In this document: positions 33,885-42,627 of the stretch, piece after piece
How the letters are laid out: each line of letters starts with the position of its first letter
Numbering within the stretch: the stretch's first letter is position 1
Assembly: GCF_017573465.1 (NCBI RefSeq)
Contig: NZ_JAGEPF010000016.1
Coordinates: 62,001-126,000 of the forward strand
Length of the DNA stretch: 64,000 bases
Direction of reading: 5' to 3'
Source: Actinomadura violacea
GTDB taxonomy: Bacteria > Actinomycetota > Actinomycetes > Streptosporangiales > Streptosporangiaceae
Translations under genes and position numbers: made by a program
Notes under the pieces: model-generated
The model's input: the letters and a program-made list of their open reading frames with translations, nothing else
Told to the model about the DNA's origin: nothing
The model's database searches: none

Positions 33885-34757
33885 ATGGTGAACTCTGTGA
33901 TCGCCGGGCTGACCAGCGGCGGCGGGTACGCCCTGCTCGGCCTGTGCGTCGTGCTGACCTACCGGCTCGTCGCCGTGGTCAACTTCGCGCTCACGGCCGT
34001 CGGCGCCCTCGGCGCGTTCGTGATGGTGTCGCTCACCGACCGCGGCGTGAACGCGCTGCTCGCCCTGCTCGCCGGCGTGGTGTTCGCGGCCGCGCTGTCG
34101 GCGCTGCTCGGCGCGGCGCTGGTGCGCTGGTTCGCCGGGCACAAGGAGGGCACCAAGGCGGCCGTGACCGTGGCGATCTTCGTCGCGCTCACCGCGGTCG
34201 GCGTGCGGCTGTTCGGCGGCAACAGCACCGGCGCGCACCGCTTCCCCAACCCGTTCGGCGCGCCGCTGTTCACCGTGGGGGACGTCGTCGTCCCGCAGTC
34301 GGTACCGGTGTCGCTGGCGTTCGCGCTGCTCATCACCGTCGCGGTCGGGCTGCTGCTGACCCGCACCCGGATCGGGCTGAAGCTGCAGGCGCTGTCGGAG
34401 CGGCCGGGCACCGCCGAGGTCGTCGGGATCCCCGCGCCGCGGCTGGCCGTCGGCGTCTGGGCCGGCGTCGGCGCCGTCACCACGATGGTGGTCGTGCTGG
34501 TCGCGCCGCGGCTCGGCGGCGACTTCTCCACCCTGTCCGGGCTGATCAGCACCGCGCTGGCGGTCGCGATGGTGGGCGCCTTCCGCAGCCTGCCGCTGAC
34601 CCTCGCCGGCGGGCTGATCCTCGGCTGCCTGGAGGGCCTGTCGTCCTCCCTCGACGCGATCCAGAAGTACCAGGGCGTGGTGCCCTTCCTGGTGATCCTG
34701 GTCCTGCTGTGGTGGCGCAGCCGGCGCGAGGTCTGGGACACCGAGCACGGCCGATGA
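33885..34757 (+). CDS. HAAT permease, LivH-like
   Basis: 290-residue inner-membrane permease. The ATG at 33885 follows CGGAGGT and gives a typical LivH start (VIAGLTSGGGYALLGLCVVL, then a NFALTAVGALGAFVMV segment). About eight helices are visible, and a cytoplasmic segment (GLKLQALSERPGTAEVVGIP) contacts the ATPases. It pairs with the LivM half of the fusion protein to form the membrane channel. Confidence 0.9.
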   Translation: MVNSVIAGLTSGGGYALLGLCVVLTYRLVAVVNFALTAVGALGAFVMVSLTDRGVNALLALLAGVVFAAALSALLGAALVRWFAGHKEGTKAAVTVAIFVALTAVGVRLFGGNSTGAHRFPNPFGAPLFTVGDVVVPQSVPVSLAFALLITVAVGLLLTRTRIGLKLQALSERPGTAEVVGIPAPRLAVGVWAGVGAVTTMVVVLVAPRLGGDFSTLSGLISTALAVAMVGAFRSLPLTLAGGLILGCLEGLSSSLDAIQKYQGVVPFLVILVLLWWRSRREVWDTEHGR

Positions 34758-34773
34758 CGAAACGAGGAGAGTG

Positions 34774-35880
34774 ATGACCCGGTTGACGTCCACGAGGGCG
34801 GCGGTGCTGCGCGAGCACGGCGCCCCCCTCGTCCTGGAGGAGTTGCCGCTGCCCGCCGAGGTCGAGCCCGGCGCGGCGGTCGTGCGGGTCGACTGCGCCA
34901 CCCTGTGCGCGACGGACGTGCACCTGTGGTCGGGCGCGATGGCCTTCCCGGACATGCTGCCGATCGTGCTCGGCCACGAGACGATGGGCACCGTCCGCGC
35001 CGTCGGCCCCGGCACCCGCGACGCGCTCGGCCGCACGGTCAAGGTCGGCGACCGGATCGGCTGGTCGGAGTCGGTGTGCGGGCACTGCTACGGCTGCACC
35101 GTGCTGCGCAACCCGGTCGCCTGCTCCGAACGCGGCTACGGCTTCCTGCTGCGCTCCGACCGCTTCCCCTACGCCACCGGCGGGCTCGCCGCGCACAACT
35201 ATGTGACGCCCGGCGCGCTGAAGGTCGTGCTGCCCGACGAGGTGAAGGACACGTGGGCGGCGTCGGCCGGATGCGCGGTCAAGACCGTCCTGCACGCCTA
35301 CGACCGCGCCGGCGGGGTGCGGCCCGGATCCAGTGTCGTCGTCCAGGGCGCGGGAGCGCTCGGCATCGTCGCCACCGCGGTCGCCCGCGCGTCCGGCGCC
35401 GGAACCGTCATCACCATCGGCGCCCCCGACTCCCGGCTCGATCTGGCCCGCGCGTTCGGCGCCGACACCGTCATCGGCCTGGACGGCGGCGCCGACGCGC
35501 GGCTCGCCACCGTCATGGACGCCACGCACGGGCGCGGCGCCGAACTGGTCCTGGACCTCGCGGGCGCGCCCGGCGTCGGCGCCGAGGCGGTGGGCATGGC
35601 GGCGTTCGGCGGCCGGTTCGTCGTGGTCGGCACGACCGGGCCGCGCCCGGACGAGCTGCCGCTCGGCACCATCATGGGCAAGGAGCTGAACGTCCTCGGC
35701 TCGCTGAACGGCGACGCCGGCGACCTGTACCGCGCCATCGAGTTCCTGCGCACGTCCCGGGACCGCTTCCCCTGGGACGACCTGTTCGGCGAGCCCGCCG
35801 GCCTCGGCGGCGCGTCCGCCGCGCTGGCGTCGATGCGGCGGCTCGAACAGGTCAAGGCCGTCGTCCACCCGCACCTGTGA
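34774..35880 (+). CDS. Zinc-dependent medium-chain alcohol dehydrogenase
   Basis: 368-residue MDR enzyme. The catalytic-zinc Cys is in CATLCATDVHLW and His-Glu in GHETMG; the structural-zinc segment is CGHCYGCTVLRNPVAC. The Rossmann motif is GAGALG near residue 190. The ATG at 34774 is better spaced from AGGAG than the GTG at 34771. It lies 16 nt after livH and 8 nt before an aldo-keto reductase, so it probably oxidises the alcohol released from the imported compound. Confidence 0.92.
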   Translation: MTRLTSTRAAVLREHGAPLVLEELPLPAEVEPGAAVVRVDCATLCATDVHLWSGAMAFPDMLPIVLGHETMGTVRAVGPGTRDALGRTVKVGDRIGWSESVCGHCYGCTVLRNPVACSERGYGFLLRSDRFPYATGGLAAHNYVTPGALKVVLPDEVKDTWAASAGCAVKTVLHAYDRAGGVRPGSSVVVQGAGALGIVATAVARASGAGTVITIGAPDSRLDLARAFGADTVIGLDGGADARLATVMDATHGRGAELVLDLAGAPGVGAEAVGMAAFGGRFVVVGTTGPRPDELPLGTIMGKELNVLGSLNGDAGDLYRAIEFLRTSRDRFPWDDLFGEPAGLGGASAALASMRRLEQVKAVVHPHL

Positions 35881-35888
35881 GGAGAAAC

Positions 35889-36848
35889 GTGACCACGATC
35901 GTTCCGCGCCGCCGCCTCGGCACGGCCGGGCCCGAGGCGTCCGTCCTGTCCCTCGGCTCCTGGCACACCTACGACCGGATGGACTTCCGCGACGCCGTCA
36001 CGATGCTGCGGCACGCCGTCGACTCCGGCATCAACCTGTTCGACGTCGCCGTCTACGGCATGCCGGGCCACCCGCCCGTCTTCACCGACGTGCTGTTCTC
36101 CGCGATCGTCCGCGCCGCCGGGATCGCCCGCGACGACTACCTGCTGTCCACCAAGCTGTGGCTGGAGGGGTACCCGGAGCACTCGCTGCGCGACCAGCTC
36201 GCCAACGCGCTGTTCCGCGTCGGCGCCGACCATGCCGACGTGGCGGTCCTCGGCGATATCCGCAGCGACGACCTCGACCTCAAGCGGCTCGCAGGCGACC
36301 TCGCCGAACTGGAGCGGGAGGGGCTGCTCGGCTGCTGGGGCGTCAACAACTGGTCGGCGGCCGCCGTCCGGGAGATCCGCGGGCACGCGCTGGCGGCCGG
36401 CTCGCCCGGTCCGCAGCTCGCCCAGCTGAAGTACAGCCCGTGCCGCCGGTCCATCCCCGACGGGGAGCCGTTCGCGGCCGTCTTCGCCGAGGGCGTGTCG
36501 ATGCAGGCGTCCGACGTGCTGGAGGGCGGCATCCTCGCCGGCAAGTCCGGGACGTCCCGGCAGATCGGCCGCGACCCGGGCGGGATCCGCGAGCGGATCG
36601 TCGAGGCCGCGAAGGGGATCGGCGAGCTGGCCGCCGAGCTGGACGCGACGCCCGCGCAGCTGTGCATCGCCTTCACGCTGACGCACCCGTCCACCGGCAC
36701 GGTCCTGTTCGGCGCGACGGGCCTGGACCAGCTCACCGGCGACATCGCCGCGCTCGGCGTGCTGGAGCGGGTCGGCGCGGAGCGGCTGCGCTCGCTCCTC
36801 GACCCGTTCTGGGCCGACCGCGGCGTCGTCGACCCTGAGGGGCCCTGA
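35889..36848 (+). CDS. Aldo/keto reductase, copy 2
   Basis: 319 residues from a GTG with GAGGAGA upstream. Paralog of the 26600 gene: RRRLGTAGPE, LGSWHTYDRM, ARDDYLLSTKLWL, GVNNWSAAAV and ASDVLEGGILAG are shared. Asp and Tyr are in FDVAVYG and Lys in STKLW, but the usual His is missing (DVAVLGDIR), as in copy 1. Last gene of the esterase-transporter-dehydrogenase operon. Two related reductases flank the island, perhaps for successive or stereochemically different steps. Confidence 0.87.
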   Translation: MTTIVPRRRLGTAGPEASVLSLGSWHTYDRMDFRDAVTMLRHAVDSGINLFDVAVYGMPGHPPVFTDVLFSAIVRAAGIARDDYLLSTKLWLEGYPEHSLRDQLANALFRVGADHADVAVLGDIRSDDLDLKRLAGDLAELEREGLLGCWGVNNWSAAAVREIRGHALAAGSPGPQLAQLKYSPCRRSIPDGEPFAAVFAEGVSMQASDVLEGGILAGKSGTSRQIGRDPGGIRERIVEAAKGIGELAAELDATPAQLCIAFTLTHPSTGTVLFGATGLDQLTGDIAALGVLERVGAERLRSLLDPFWADRGVVDPEGP

Positions 36849-36931
36849 CGGCCGGGTGCGGTGCGTCCCGGCGCGAGCACGCCGCGTCCCATGAGACGAT
36901 CAACTTCCCCGGGACGAAGCGGAGTGTGCCG

Positions 36932-37738
36932 ATGACCGAGGAGAGGCCGTCCCCCGCCGGCGTCGACCTGACGACCCCGAACACCGCGCGGATCTACGAC
37001 TACCTGCTCGGCGGCAAGGACAACTACGCCGCCGACCGGGAGGTGGCCGAGCAGCTGCTCGCCGTCATCCCGGAGGCGCAGGCGGCGGCCAGGGAGAACC
37101 ACGCCTTCATCGGCCGCGCCGTCCGGCACCTCGCCGGGCAGGGCGTGCGGCAGTTCATCGACATCGGCACCAAGCTGCCCGCGGCCGGCAACGTGCACGA
37201 GGTCGCGGCCCGGGTCGCGCCGGACGCGACCGTCGTGTTCGCCGACGGAGACCCGGTCGTGCTCGTGCACGCGCGGGCGCTGCTCGCGGGCAACGAGCGG
37301 ACGTCGGTCGTGCAGTGCGACCTCAAGCACCCCGAGGCCGTCGCCGACGACCCGGCCGTCCGCGAGCACATCGACTTCTCCGAACCCGTCGCGGTCGTGC
37401 TGGACCGCGTCCTGCACTTCATCGAAGACACCGCCGAGGCCGCCGCGTCGGTCCGGCGCCTGCACGCGGCGCTCCCGCCGGGCGGGCACCTGGTGTTCAC
37501 GCACATCACGCAGGACCCGGAGCCGGAGTCGGGCGGCGACGTCCGCAAGGTGTTCCGGCCGACCAGCGGCCTGTTCCGGGGCCGCACCCGCGCCGAGGTC
37601 GAGTCCGTCGTCGCGCCGTTCGACCTGCTCGAACCGGGCCTGACCTACACCTCGCAGTGGCGGCCCGACCCGCCCGGCGGGGCGGCCGGGCACGCCGAGC
37701 GGACGTTCACGCTCGCGGGCGTCGGCCGCCGCGCCTGA
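36932..37738 (+). CDS. Actinobacterial SAM-dependent methyltransferase (DUF574 / Methyltransf_19)
   Basis: 268 residues. The family's opening pattern (TTPNTARIYDYLLGGKDNYAAD) and the SAM-binding motif (FIDIGTKLPAAGNVHEV) are present, with Lys where the family commonly has Gly (DIGTGLP). The family is abundant in actinomycetes, and its substrates are unknown. It stands alone after the catabolic operon with its own GGAG site. Expression is not obviously tied to either neighbour. Confidence 0.88.
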   Translation: MTEERPSPAGVDLTTPNTARIYDYLLGGKDNYAADREVAEQLLAVIPEAQAAARENHAFIGRAVRHLAGQGVRQFIDIGTKLPAAGNVHEVAARVAPDATVVFADGDPVVLVHARALLAGNERTSVVQCDLKHPEAVADDPAVREHIDFSEPVAVVLDRVLHFIEDTAEAAASVRRLHAALPPGGHLVFTHITQDPEPESGGDVRKVFRPTSGLFRGRTRAEVESVVAPFDLLEPGLTYTSQWRPDPPGGAAGHAERTFTLAGVGRRA

Positions 37739-37756
37739 CCGCCCTCGCCGCCCGGG

Positions 37757-38608
37757 TCAGCCGGCGAACGCGGGGGAGGGCAGGCCCTGCCCCGCGTCCG
37801 GGACGACGAACAGCGCGCCCGCGTGGACGTCGCCCGGCGGCGCGCCCGCCGTCGCGGTCGTGACGTACAGGTCCCGCAGGCCGGGGCCGCCGAAGGCGCA
37901 GGCGGTCGTCTGCCGCGCCGGGATCTCCACGACCCGGTCGAGCGTCCCCGCCGGCGTGTACCGCAGGACGCGGCCGCCGCCCCACAGCGCCACCCACACG
38001 CAGCCGTCCGCGTCGACGGTGAGGCCGTCGGGGAGGCCGGGCGTCGGGACGTGCGCGAACGGCCGCCGTTTCGACGGGTCGCCGGCGTCGAGGACGTCGA
38101 TGCGTCCCGTCGGCGTGTCCACGTAGTAGACGAGCCGCCCGTCCGGGCTCCACCCGGTGCCGTTGCTGACCGTCACGGCGTCCAGCAGCGTGCGGACCTC
38201 GCCGGACGGGCCGACGCGCCGCAGCCGTCCGCCGCCGGGCGCCTCGTCGTAGCGCATGCTGCCCGCCCACAGCGACCCGTCCGGTGCGACGGCGGCGTCG
38301 TTGCCGCGGCAGCCGTCCTCCGGCCACTCGGCCAGCCAGCGGAACGACCCGTCCGGGTCGTAGAGGCCGACGCCGTCGCGCAGGTTCACCACCAGGCCGC
38401 CGCCGGCGCGGGGCTTGGCCGCGCCGACGTGCTGCTCCGTGCCCAGGACGGTGCCCGGCCCGCCGGACGGGTCGTGGAAGCGCACCTCGCATGCGAGGAC
38501 GTCCACCCAGACCAGCCGGCCGGTCGCGGGATCCCAGGTGGGGCCCTCGCCGAGCGCGGCGGGCCCGCGCTCGGCGATCTCGGCCCTCGCGTCCGGCACG
38601 CCCGTCAC
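37757..38608 (-). CDS. SMP-30/gluconolactonase-family lactonase
   Basis: 283-residue six-bladed propeller that hydrolyses sugar lactones to aldonic acids. Metal ligands are the Glu in LGEGPTWD, Asn in VSNGTGWSPD and Asp in GLPDGLTVD. The GTG start overlaps the permease stop (GTGA). It is the last gene of the LacI-regulated sugar operon, where it would open the lactone formed by the dehydrogenase so that the enolase-superfamily enzyme can dehydrate the acid. Confidence 0.92.
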   Translation of the reverse strand: MTGVPDARAEIAERGPAALGEGPTWDPATGRLVWVDVLACEVRFHDPSGGPGTVLGTEQHVGAAKPRAGGGLVVNLRDGVGLYDPDGSFRWLAEWPEDGCRGNDAAVAPDGSLWAGSMRYDEAPGGGRLRRVGPSGEVRTLLDAVTVSNGTGWSPDGRLVYYVDTPTGRIDVLDAGDPSKRRPFAHVPTPGLPDGLTVDADGCVWVALWGGGRVLRYTPAGTLDRVVEIPARQTTACAFGGPGLRDLYVTTATAGAPPGDVHAGALFVVPDAGQGLPSPAFAG

Positions 38609-39861
38609 CGCAGCAGCGGCGACCCGGACCGCCGCTTCGTCCACACGTCGAACGCGACGGCGGCGAGCAGGACCAGGCCCTTCACCAGCATCACCCGCTC
38701 GCTCGGCGCGCCCATCAGCGACATCCCGTTGTTGATCACACCCATGATCAGGCCGCCGGTGATCGCGCCGACCACCTTGCCGACGCCGCCCTGCACCGCC
38801 GCGCCGCCGATGAACGCCGCGGCGATCGCGTCCAGCTCGAAGGTGTTGCCCGCGGTGGGCCCCGCCTGGTTGAGCCGCCCGGCGAAGATGATCCCGGCGA
38901 GGGCCGACAGCACGCCCATGTTGACGAACAGCCAGAACACCACCGACTTGGCCCGCACGCCGGACAGCACCGCCGCCTGCAGGTTGCCGCCGACCGCGTA
39001 GACGTGCCGGCCGAACACCGACCGTCCCGTCAGCAGCGAGTACGCCAGCACCAGCACCGCCAGCAGCACCAGCACCCACGGCAGGTTGTGGAACCGGGCC
39101 AGCTGCACCGTCACCGCCATGATCAGCGCGCCCGCGGCGACGATCTTCAGCAGGAACACCGGCACCGGGTCGACGGTCTGCCCGTAGCCGAGCCGCGTCG
39201 TGCGGGTCCGCCACCGCGACACCGCCAGCCCCGCGACGGCCACGATCCCCACCAGCAGGCTGAACAGGTCGGCGCCGCCCAGCGGGCCGAGCCCGACGTT
39301 GCCGAAGTAGCCGGAGGTGAACCCGTTCGACAGCGTCCGCACCTGGTCGGGGAACGGGCCGAGACCCTGGTTGCCGAGCACCGTCATGGTCAGCGCACGG
39401 AACAGCAGCATCCCCGCCAGCGTGACGATGAACGACGGGATGCCGAAGAACGCCGTCCAGTACCCCTGCCACGCGCCGATCGCGGCGCCCGCCACCAGCG
39501 TCAGCAGCAGCGCGACCGGCCACGCCACATGGTGGCTCACCATCAGCCAGGCCGCGATCGCGCCGGTCACGCCGACCAGCGAGCCCACCGACAGGTCGAT
39601 GTGCCCCGAGATGATGATGAGGATCATCCCGATCGCCAGGATCAGGATGTAGGAGTTCTGCACGATGATGTTGGAGATGTTCTGCGGCTGCAGCAGATCG
39701 CCGCCGGTCAGCACCGCGAACAGCACGACGATCAGCGCGAACGCGATGTAGATGCCGCTCTGCCGCACGTTGACGGTCAGCCGCGGCCGGCCCGCGGGCG
39801 CCGCCCCGGGCGCGGCGGCGGGGCTCGCGGCCCCGGTCTCGGCAGGTGCGGTACGGCTCAT
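38605..39861 (-). CDS. Sugar ABC transporter permease (XylH/GguB-type)
   Basis: 418-residue membrane protein with a Pro/Ala-rich N-terminal tail (~30 residues) and about ten helices. Family hallmarks include GMILIIISGHIDLSVGS and FIGGAAVQGGVGKVVGAITGG. It is longer than RbsC and similar in size to XylH. ATGA overlap with the ATPase gene and GTGA overlap with the lactonase gene. Forms the channel of a CUT2 importer for a monosaccharide. Confidence 0.93.
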   Translation of the reverse strand: MSRTAPAETGAASPAAAPGAAPAGRPRLTVNVRQSGIYIAFALIVVLFAVLTGGDLLQPQNISNIIVQNSYILILAIGMILIIISGHIDLSVGSLVGVTGAIAAWLMVSHHVAWPVALLLTLVAGAAIGAWQGYWTAFFGIPSFIVTLAGMLLFRALTMTVLGNQGLGPFPDQVRTLSNGFTSGYFGNVGLGPLGGADLFSLLVGIVAVAGLAVSRWRTRTTRLGYGQTVDPVPVFLLKIVAAGALIMAVTVQLARFHNLPWVLVLLAVLVLAYSLLTGRSVFGRHVYAVGGNLQAAVLSGVRAKSVVFWLFVNMGVLSALAGIIFAGRLNQAGPTAGNTFELDAIAAAFIGGAAVQGGVGKVVGAITGGLIMGVINNGMSLMGAPSERVMLVKGLVLLAAVAFDVWTKRRSGSPLLR

Positions 39862-41456
39862 CCGGCCTGCTCCCTTCCCATGGTCATGAAGGACATGAGG
39901 CGCTCCTGCGTCGCCTCCGCCCGCGGCACCTCGCCGGTGATCCGGCCGGCCGCCATCGTGTAGATCCGGTCGCACATGCCGAGCAGCTCCGGCAGCTCCG
40001 AGGAGATCAGCAGGATCGCCCGGCCCTCCGCGGCGAGCCGGTTGATGATCGTGTAGATCTCGTACTTGGCGCCGACGTCGATGCCGCGGGTCGGCTCGTC
40101 CAGGATCAGCACGTCCGGGTCCGTGAAGATCCACTTGGACAGCACGACCTTCTGCTGGTTGCCGCCGCTCAGCTGCCCGGCCACGGCCGACACGCTCGGC
40201 GCCTTGATGTTCATCCCGCCGCGGAACTCCTCGGCGACCCGGTACTCGTCGTACTCGTTCACCCACCCGGCCCGGGCCAGCTTCCCGAGCCGCGCGGCCG
40301 ATACGTTCCGCTTGATGTCCTGGATGAGGTTGAGCCCGTACCGCTTGCGGTCCTCGGTGGCGTAGGCGATGCGGTGCCGGATCGCGTCCCGCACGTTCCG
40401 CAGCCGGACGGGTTCGCCGTCCTTGTAGACCCGGCCCGAGATGTCCACCCCGTACGACCGGCCGAACACGCTCATCGCCAGCTCGGTGCGGCCCGCGCCC
40501 ATCAGCCCGGCCAGCCCCACGATCTCGCCGCGCCGCAGCGACAGGGCGGCCCCCGACACCACCGCCCGGTCGCGCTGCGCGGGGCTGTGCACCGTCCAGT
40601 CCTCGATCCGCAGCACCTCCGCGCCGATCTCCGGCTCGCGCGGCGGGAAGCGGTGCTCCAGGTCCCGGCCGACCATCCCGGAGATGATCCGGTCCTCGGT
40701 GACCCCGCCGCCCGACGGGTCGAGCGTCTCGATCATCCGGCCGTCGCGCAGCACGCTGACGGTGTCGGCGATCGCCAGCACCTCGTTCAGCTTGTGCGAG
40801 ATGATCACGCAGGTGATGCCGTCGTCGCGCAGGCCGCGCATCAGCTCCAGCAGGTGCGCGGAGTCCGCGTCGTTCAGCGCGGCGGTCGGCTCGTCCAGGA
40901 TCAGCAGCCGCACCCGCTTGGACAGTGCCTTGGCGATCTCCACCAGCTGCTGCTTGCCGACGCCGAGGTCGGCGATCGGGGTCACCGGGTTCTCCGGCAG
41001 CCCGACCCGCTCCAGCAGCCGGCCCGCCTCGTGGTTGGTGCGGTTCCAGTCGACCAGGCCGCGCCCCAGGAACCCCGGGGCGCCGCGCTCGTTGCCGAGG
41101 AAGATGTTCTCGGCGATCGACAGCTGCGGGCACAGCGCCAGCTCCTGGTGGATGATGACGATGCCGCGCTCCTCGCTGTCGCGGATGCCGGAGAACCGGC
41201 ACGGCTCGCCGTCGAAGAGGATCTCCCCGTCGTACGAGCCGTGCGGGTACACCCCGGACAGCACCTTCATCAGCGTGGACTTGCCGGCGCCGTTCTCCCC
41301 GCAGATCGCGTGGATCTCGCCGCGGCGCACGGTCAGGTCGACGTCCGCGAGCGCGTTCACCCCGGGGAACGTCTTGGTGATCCCCTGCATCCGCAGGATG
41401 TCGTCGCGCCCCGCGGCGCCGGCGGCCGCCGCGTCGGTGGTGTCGTCGGTGGTCAC
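39858..41456 (-). CDS. Sugar ABC transporter double-ATPase (XylG/GguA-type)
   Basis: 532 residues with two ABC domains. The first has Walker A GENGAGKS, signature-region LGVGKQQLVEIAKAL and Walker B LLILDEPTAAL. The second has the usual degenerate Walker A (GLMGAGRT) with an intact signature LSGGNQQK. This is normal for CUT2 importers. Start is GTG at 41456, four bases after the binding-protein stop; a Thr/Ala-rich leader of ~15 residues precedes the domain. Confidence 0.94.
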   Translation of the reverse strand: MTTDDTTDAAAAGAAGRDDILRMQGITKTFPGVNALADVDLTVRRGEIHAICGENGAGKSTLMKVLSGVYPHGSYDGEILFDGEPCRFSGIRDSEERGIVIIHQELALCPQLSIAENIFLGNERGAPGFLGRGLVDWNRTNHEAGRLLERVGLPENPVTPIADLGVGKQQLVEIAKALSKRVRLLILDEPTAALNDADSAHLLELMRGLRDDGITCVIISHKLNEVLAIADTVSVLRDGRMIETLDPSGGGVTEDRIISGMVGRDLEHRFPPREPEIGAEVLRIEDWTVHSPAQRDRAVVSGAALSLRRGEIVGLAGLMGAGRTELAMSVFGRSYGVDISGRVYKDGEPVRLRNVRDAIRHRIAYATEDRKRYGLNLIQDIKRNVSAARLGKLARAGWVNEYDEYRVAEEFRGGMNIKAPSVSAVAGQLSGGNQQKVVLSKWIFTDPDVLILDEPTRGIDVGAKYEIYTIINRLAAEGRAILLISSELPELLGMCDRIYTMAAGRITGEVPRAEATQERLMSFMTMGREQAG

Positions 41457-41460
41457 GGCG

Positions 41461-42588
41461 TCACCCCAGCTGCGCCTGCGTGTAGTAGCCGGACTGCACC
41501 AGCTCGGTCTGCACGTTGGACTTGTTGACGATGACCGGCTGCAGCATCTGCGTCGGGACGACCTTCTTCTCGTTGTTGTAGTCGGTGGTGTTGTTGACCT
41601 GCGGCTTCCCGCCCTTGAGGATGGCGTCGGACATCTTCGCCGCCTCGTCGGCGAGCTTGCGGACGTCCTTGAAGATGGTCGAGTACTGCTCGCCGGCCAG
41701 GATCGACTTCACCGAGGCCCGCTCGGCGTCCTGCCCGGTCACCACCGGGTACGGCTGGCTCGGCGTGCCGTAGCCGTTGCTCTTGAGCGCCGACAGGATG
41801 CCGATCGACAGTCCGTCGTAGGGCGAGAGCACGCCGTCGACCTTGGCGCCGCCCCGGTAGGTCTTGGTGAGGATGTCCTCCATCCGCTTCTGCGCCGTCG
41901 CCGGGTCCCAACGCAGGATCGCCATGGTCTTGAAGTCGGTCTGGCCGCTCTTCACGACCAGGGTCCCCTTGTCGATGTACGGCTTGAGCACCGACATCGC
42001 GCCCTTGTAGAAGAACGGCGCGTTGTTGTCGTCGGGGGAGCCGGCGAACAGCTCGATGTTGAACGGGCCCTTCGCCGTGCCCTCCGACCCGTCGGCGTTC
42101 TTCAGCTTCAGGCCGGTGAGCAGCGACGTCGCCTGCTCCACGCCGACCTTGTAGTTGTCGAAGGTGACGTAGTAGTCGACGTCCGGGCTGCGCATGATGA
42201 GCCGGTCGTAGGAGATCACCGGGATGTGGTTCTGGTGCGCCTGCTGCAGCTGGCTGGTCAGCGCGGTGCCGTCGATGGACGCGACGACCAGCAGCTTGGC
42301 GCCCTTGGTGATCTGGTTCTCGATCTGGCTGACCTGCGTCGGGATGTCGTTCTCGGCGTACTGCAGGTCCACCTTGTAGCCGAGCTTCTCCAGGTCGGCC
42401 TTGAGGGTGTTGCCGTCGCGGATCCAGCGCTCGGACGACTTGGTCGGCATGGTGACGCCGATGAGCGCGCCCTTGGCGTCGCCGGCCTTGGGCTTCTTGT
42501 CGATGCTCTTCTCGCTGGAGCCGCACGCCGTCATGGCGGTCGCCAGCACCAGCGTGGACAGGACCGTGGTGATGCGCCGGAGTCTCAT
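41461..42588 (-). CDS. Sugar-binding lipoprotein (ChvE/XylF-type)
   Basis: 375-residue binding protein with signal MRLRRITTVLSTLVLATAM and lipobox MTAC. The type I fold shows KGALIGVTMPTKSSERWIRD, SYDRLIMRSPDVDYYVTFDN (the sugar-stacking region of ChvE/XylF) and VTGQDAERASVKSI. ChvE-type proteins bind aldoses such as xylose, arabinose, galactose, glucose or fucose. It delivers the sugar to the permease/ATPase pair encoded downstream. Confidence 0.93.
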   Translation of the reverse strand: MRLRRITTVLSTLVLATAMTACGSSEKSIDKKPKAGDAKGALIGVTMPTKSSERWIRDGNTLKADLEKLGYKVDLQYAENDIPTQVSQIENQITKGAKLLVVASIDGTALTSQLQQAHQNHIPVISYDRLIMRSPDVDYYVTFDNYKVGVEQATSLLTGLKLKNADGSEGTAKGPFNIELFAGSPDDNNAPFFYKGAMSVLKPYIDKGTLVVKSGQTDFKTMAILRWDPATAQKRMEDILTKTYRGGAKVDGVLSPYDGLSIGILSALKSNGYGTPSQPYPVVTGQDAERASVKSILAGEQYSTIFKDVRKLADEAAKMSDAILKGGKPQVNNTTDYNNEKKVVPTQMLQPVIVNKSNVQTELVQSGYYTQAQLG

Positions 42589-42627
42589 CTCGTTCTCCTT
42601 CGGGGTGGGGGAGGGCAGCGGAGTGGA

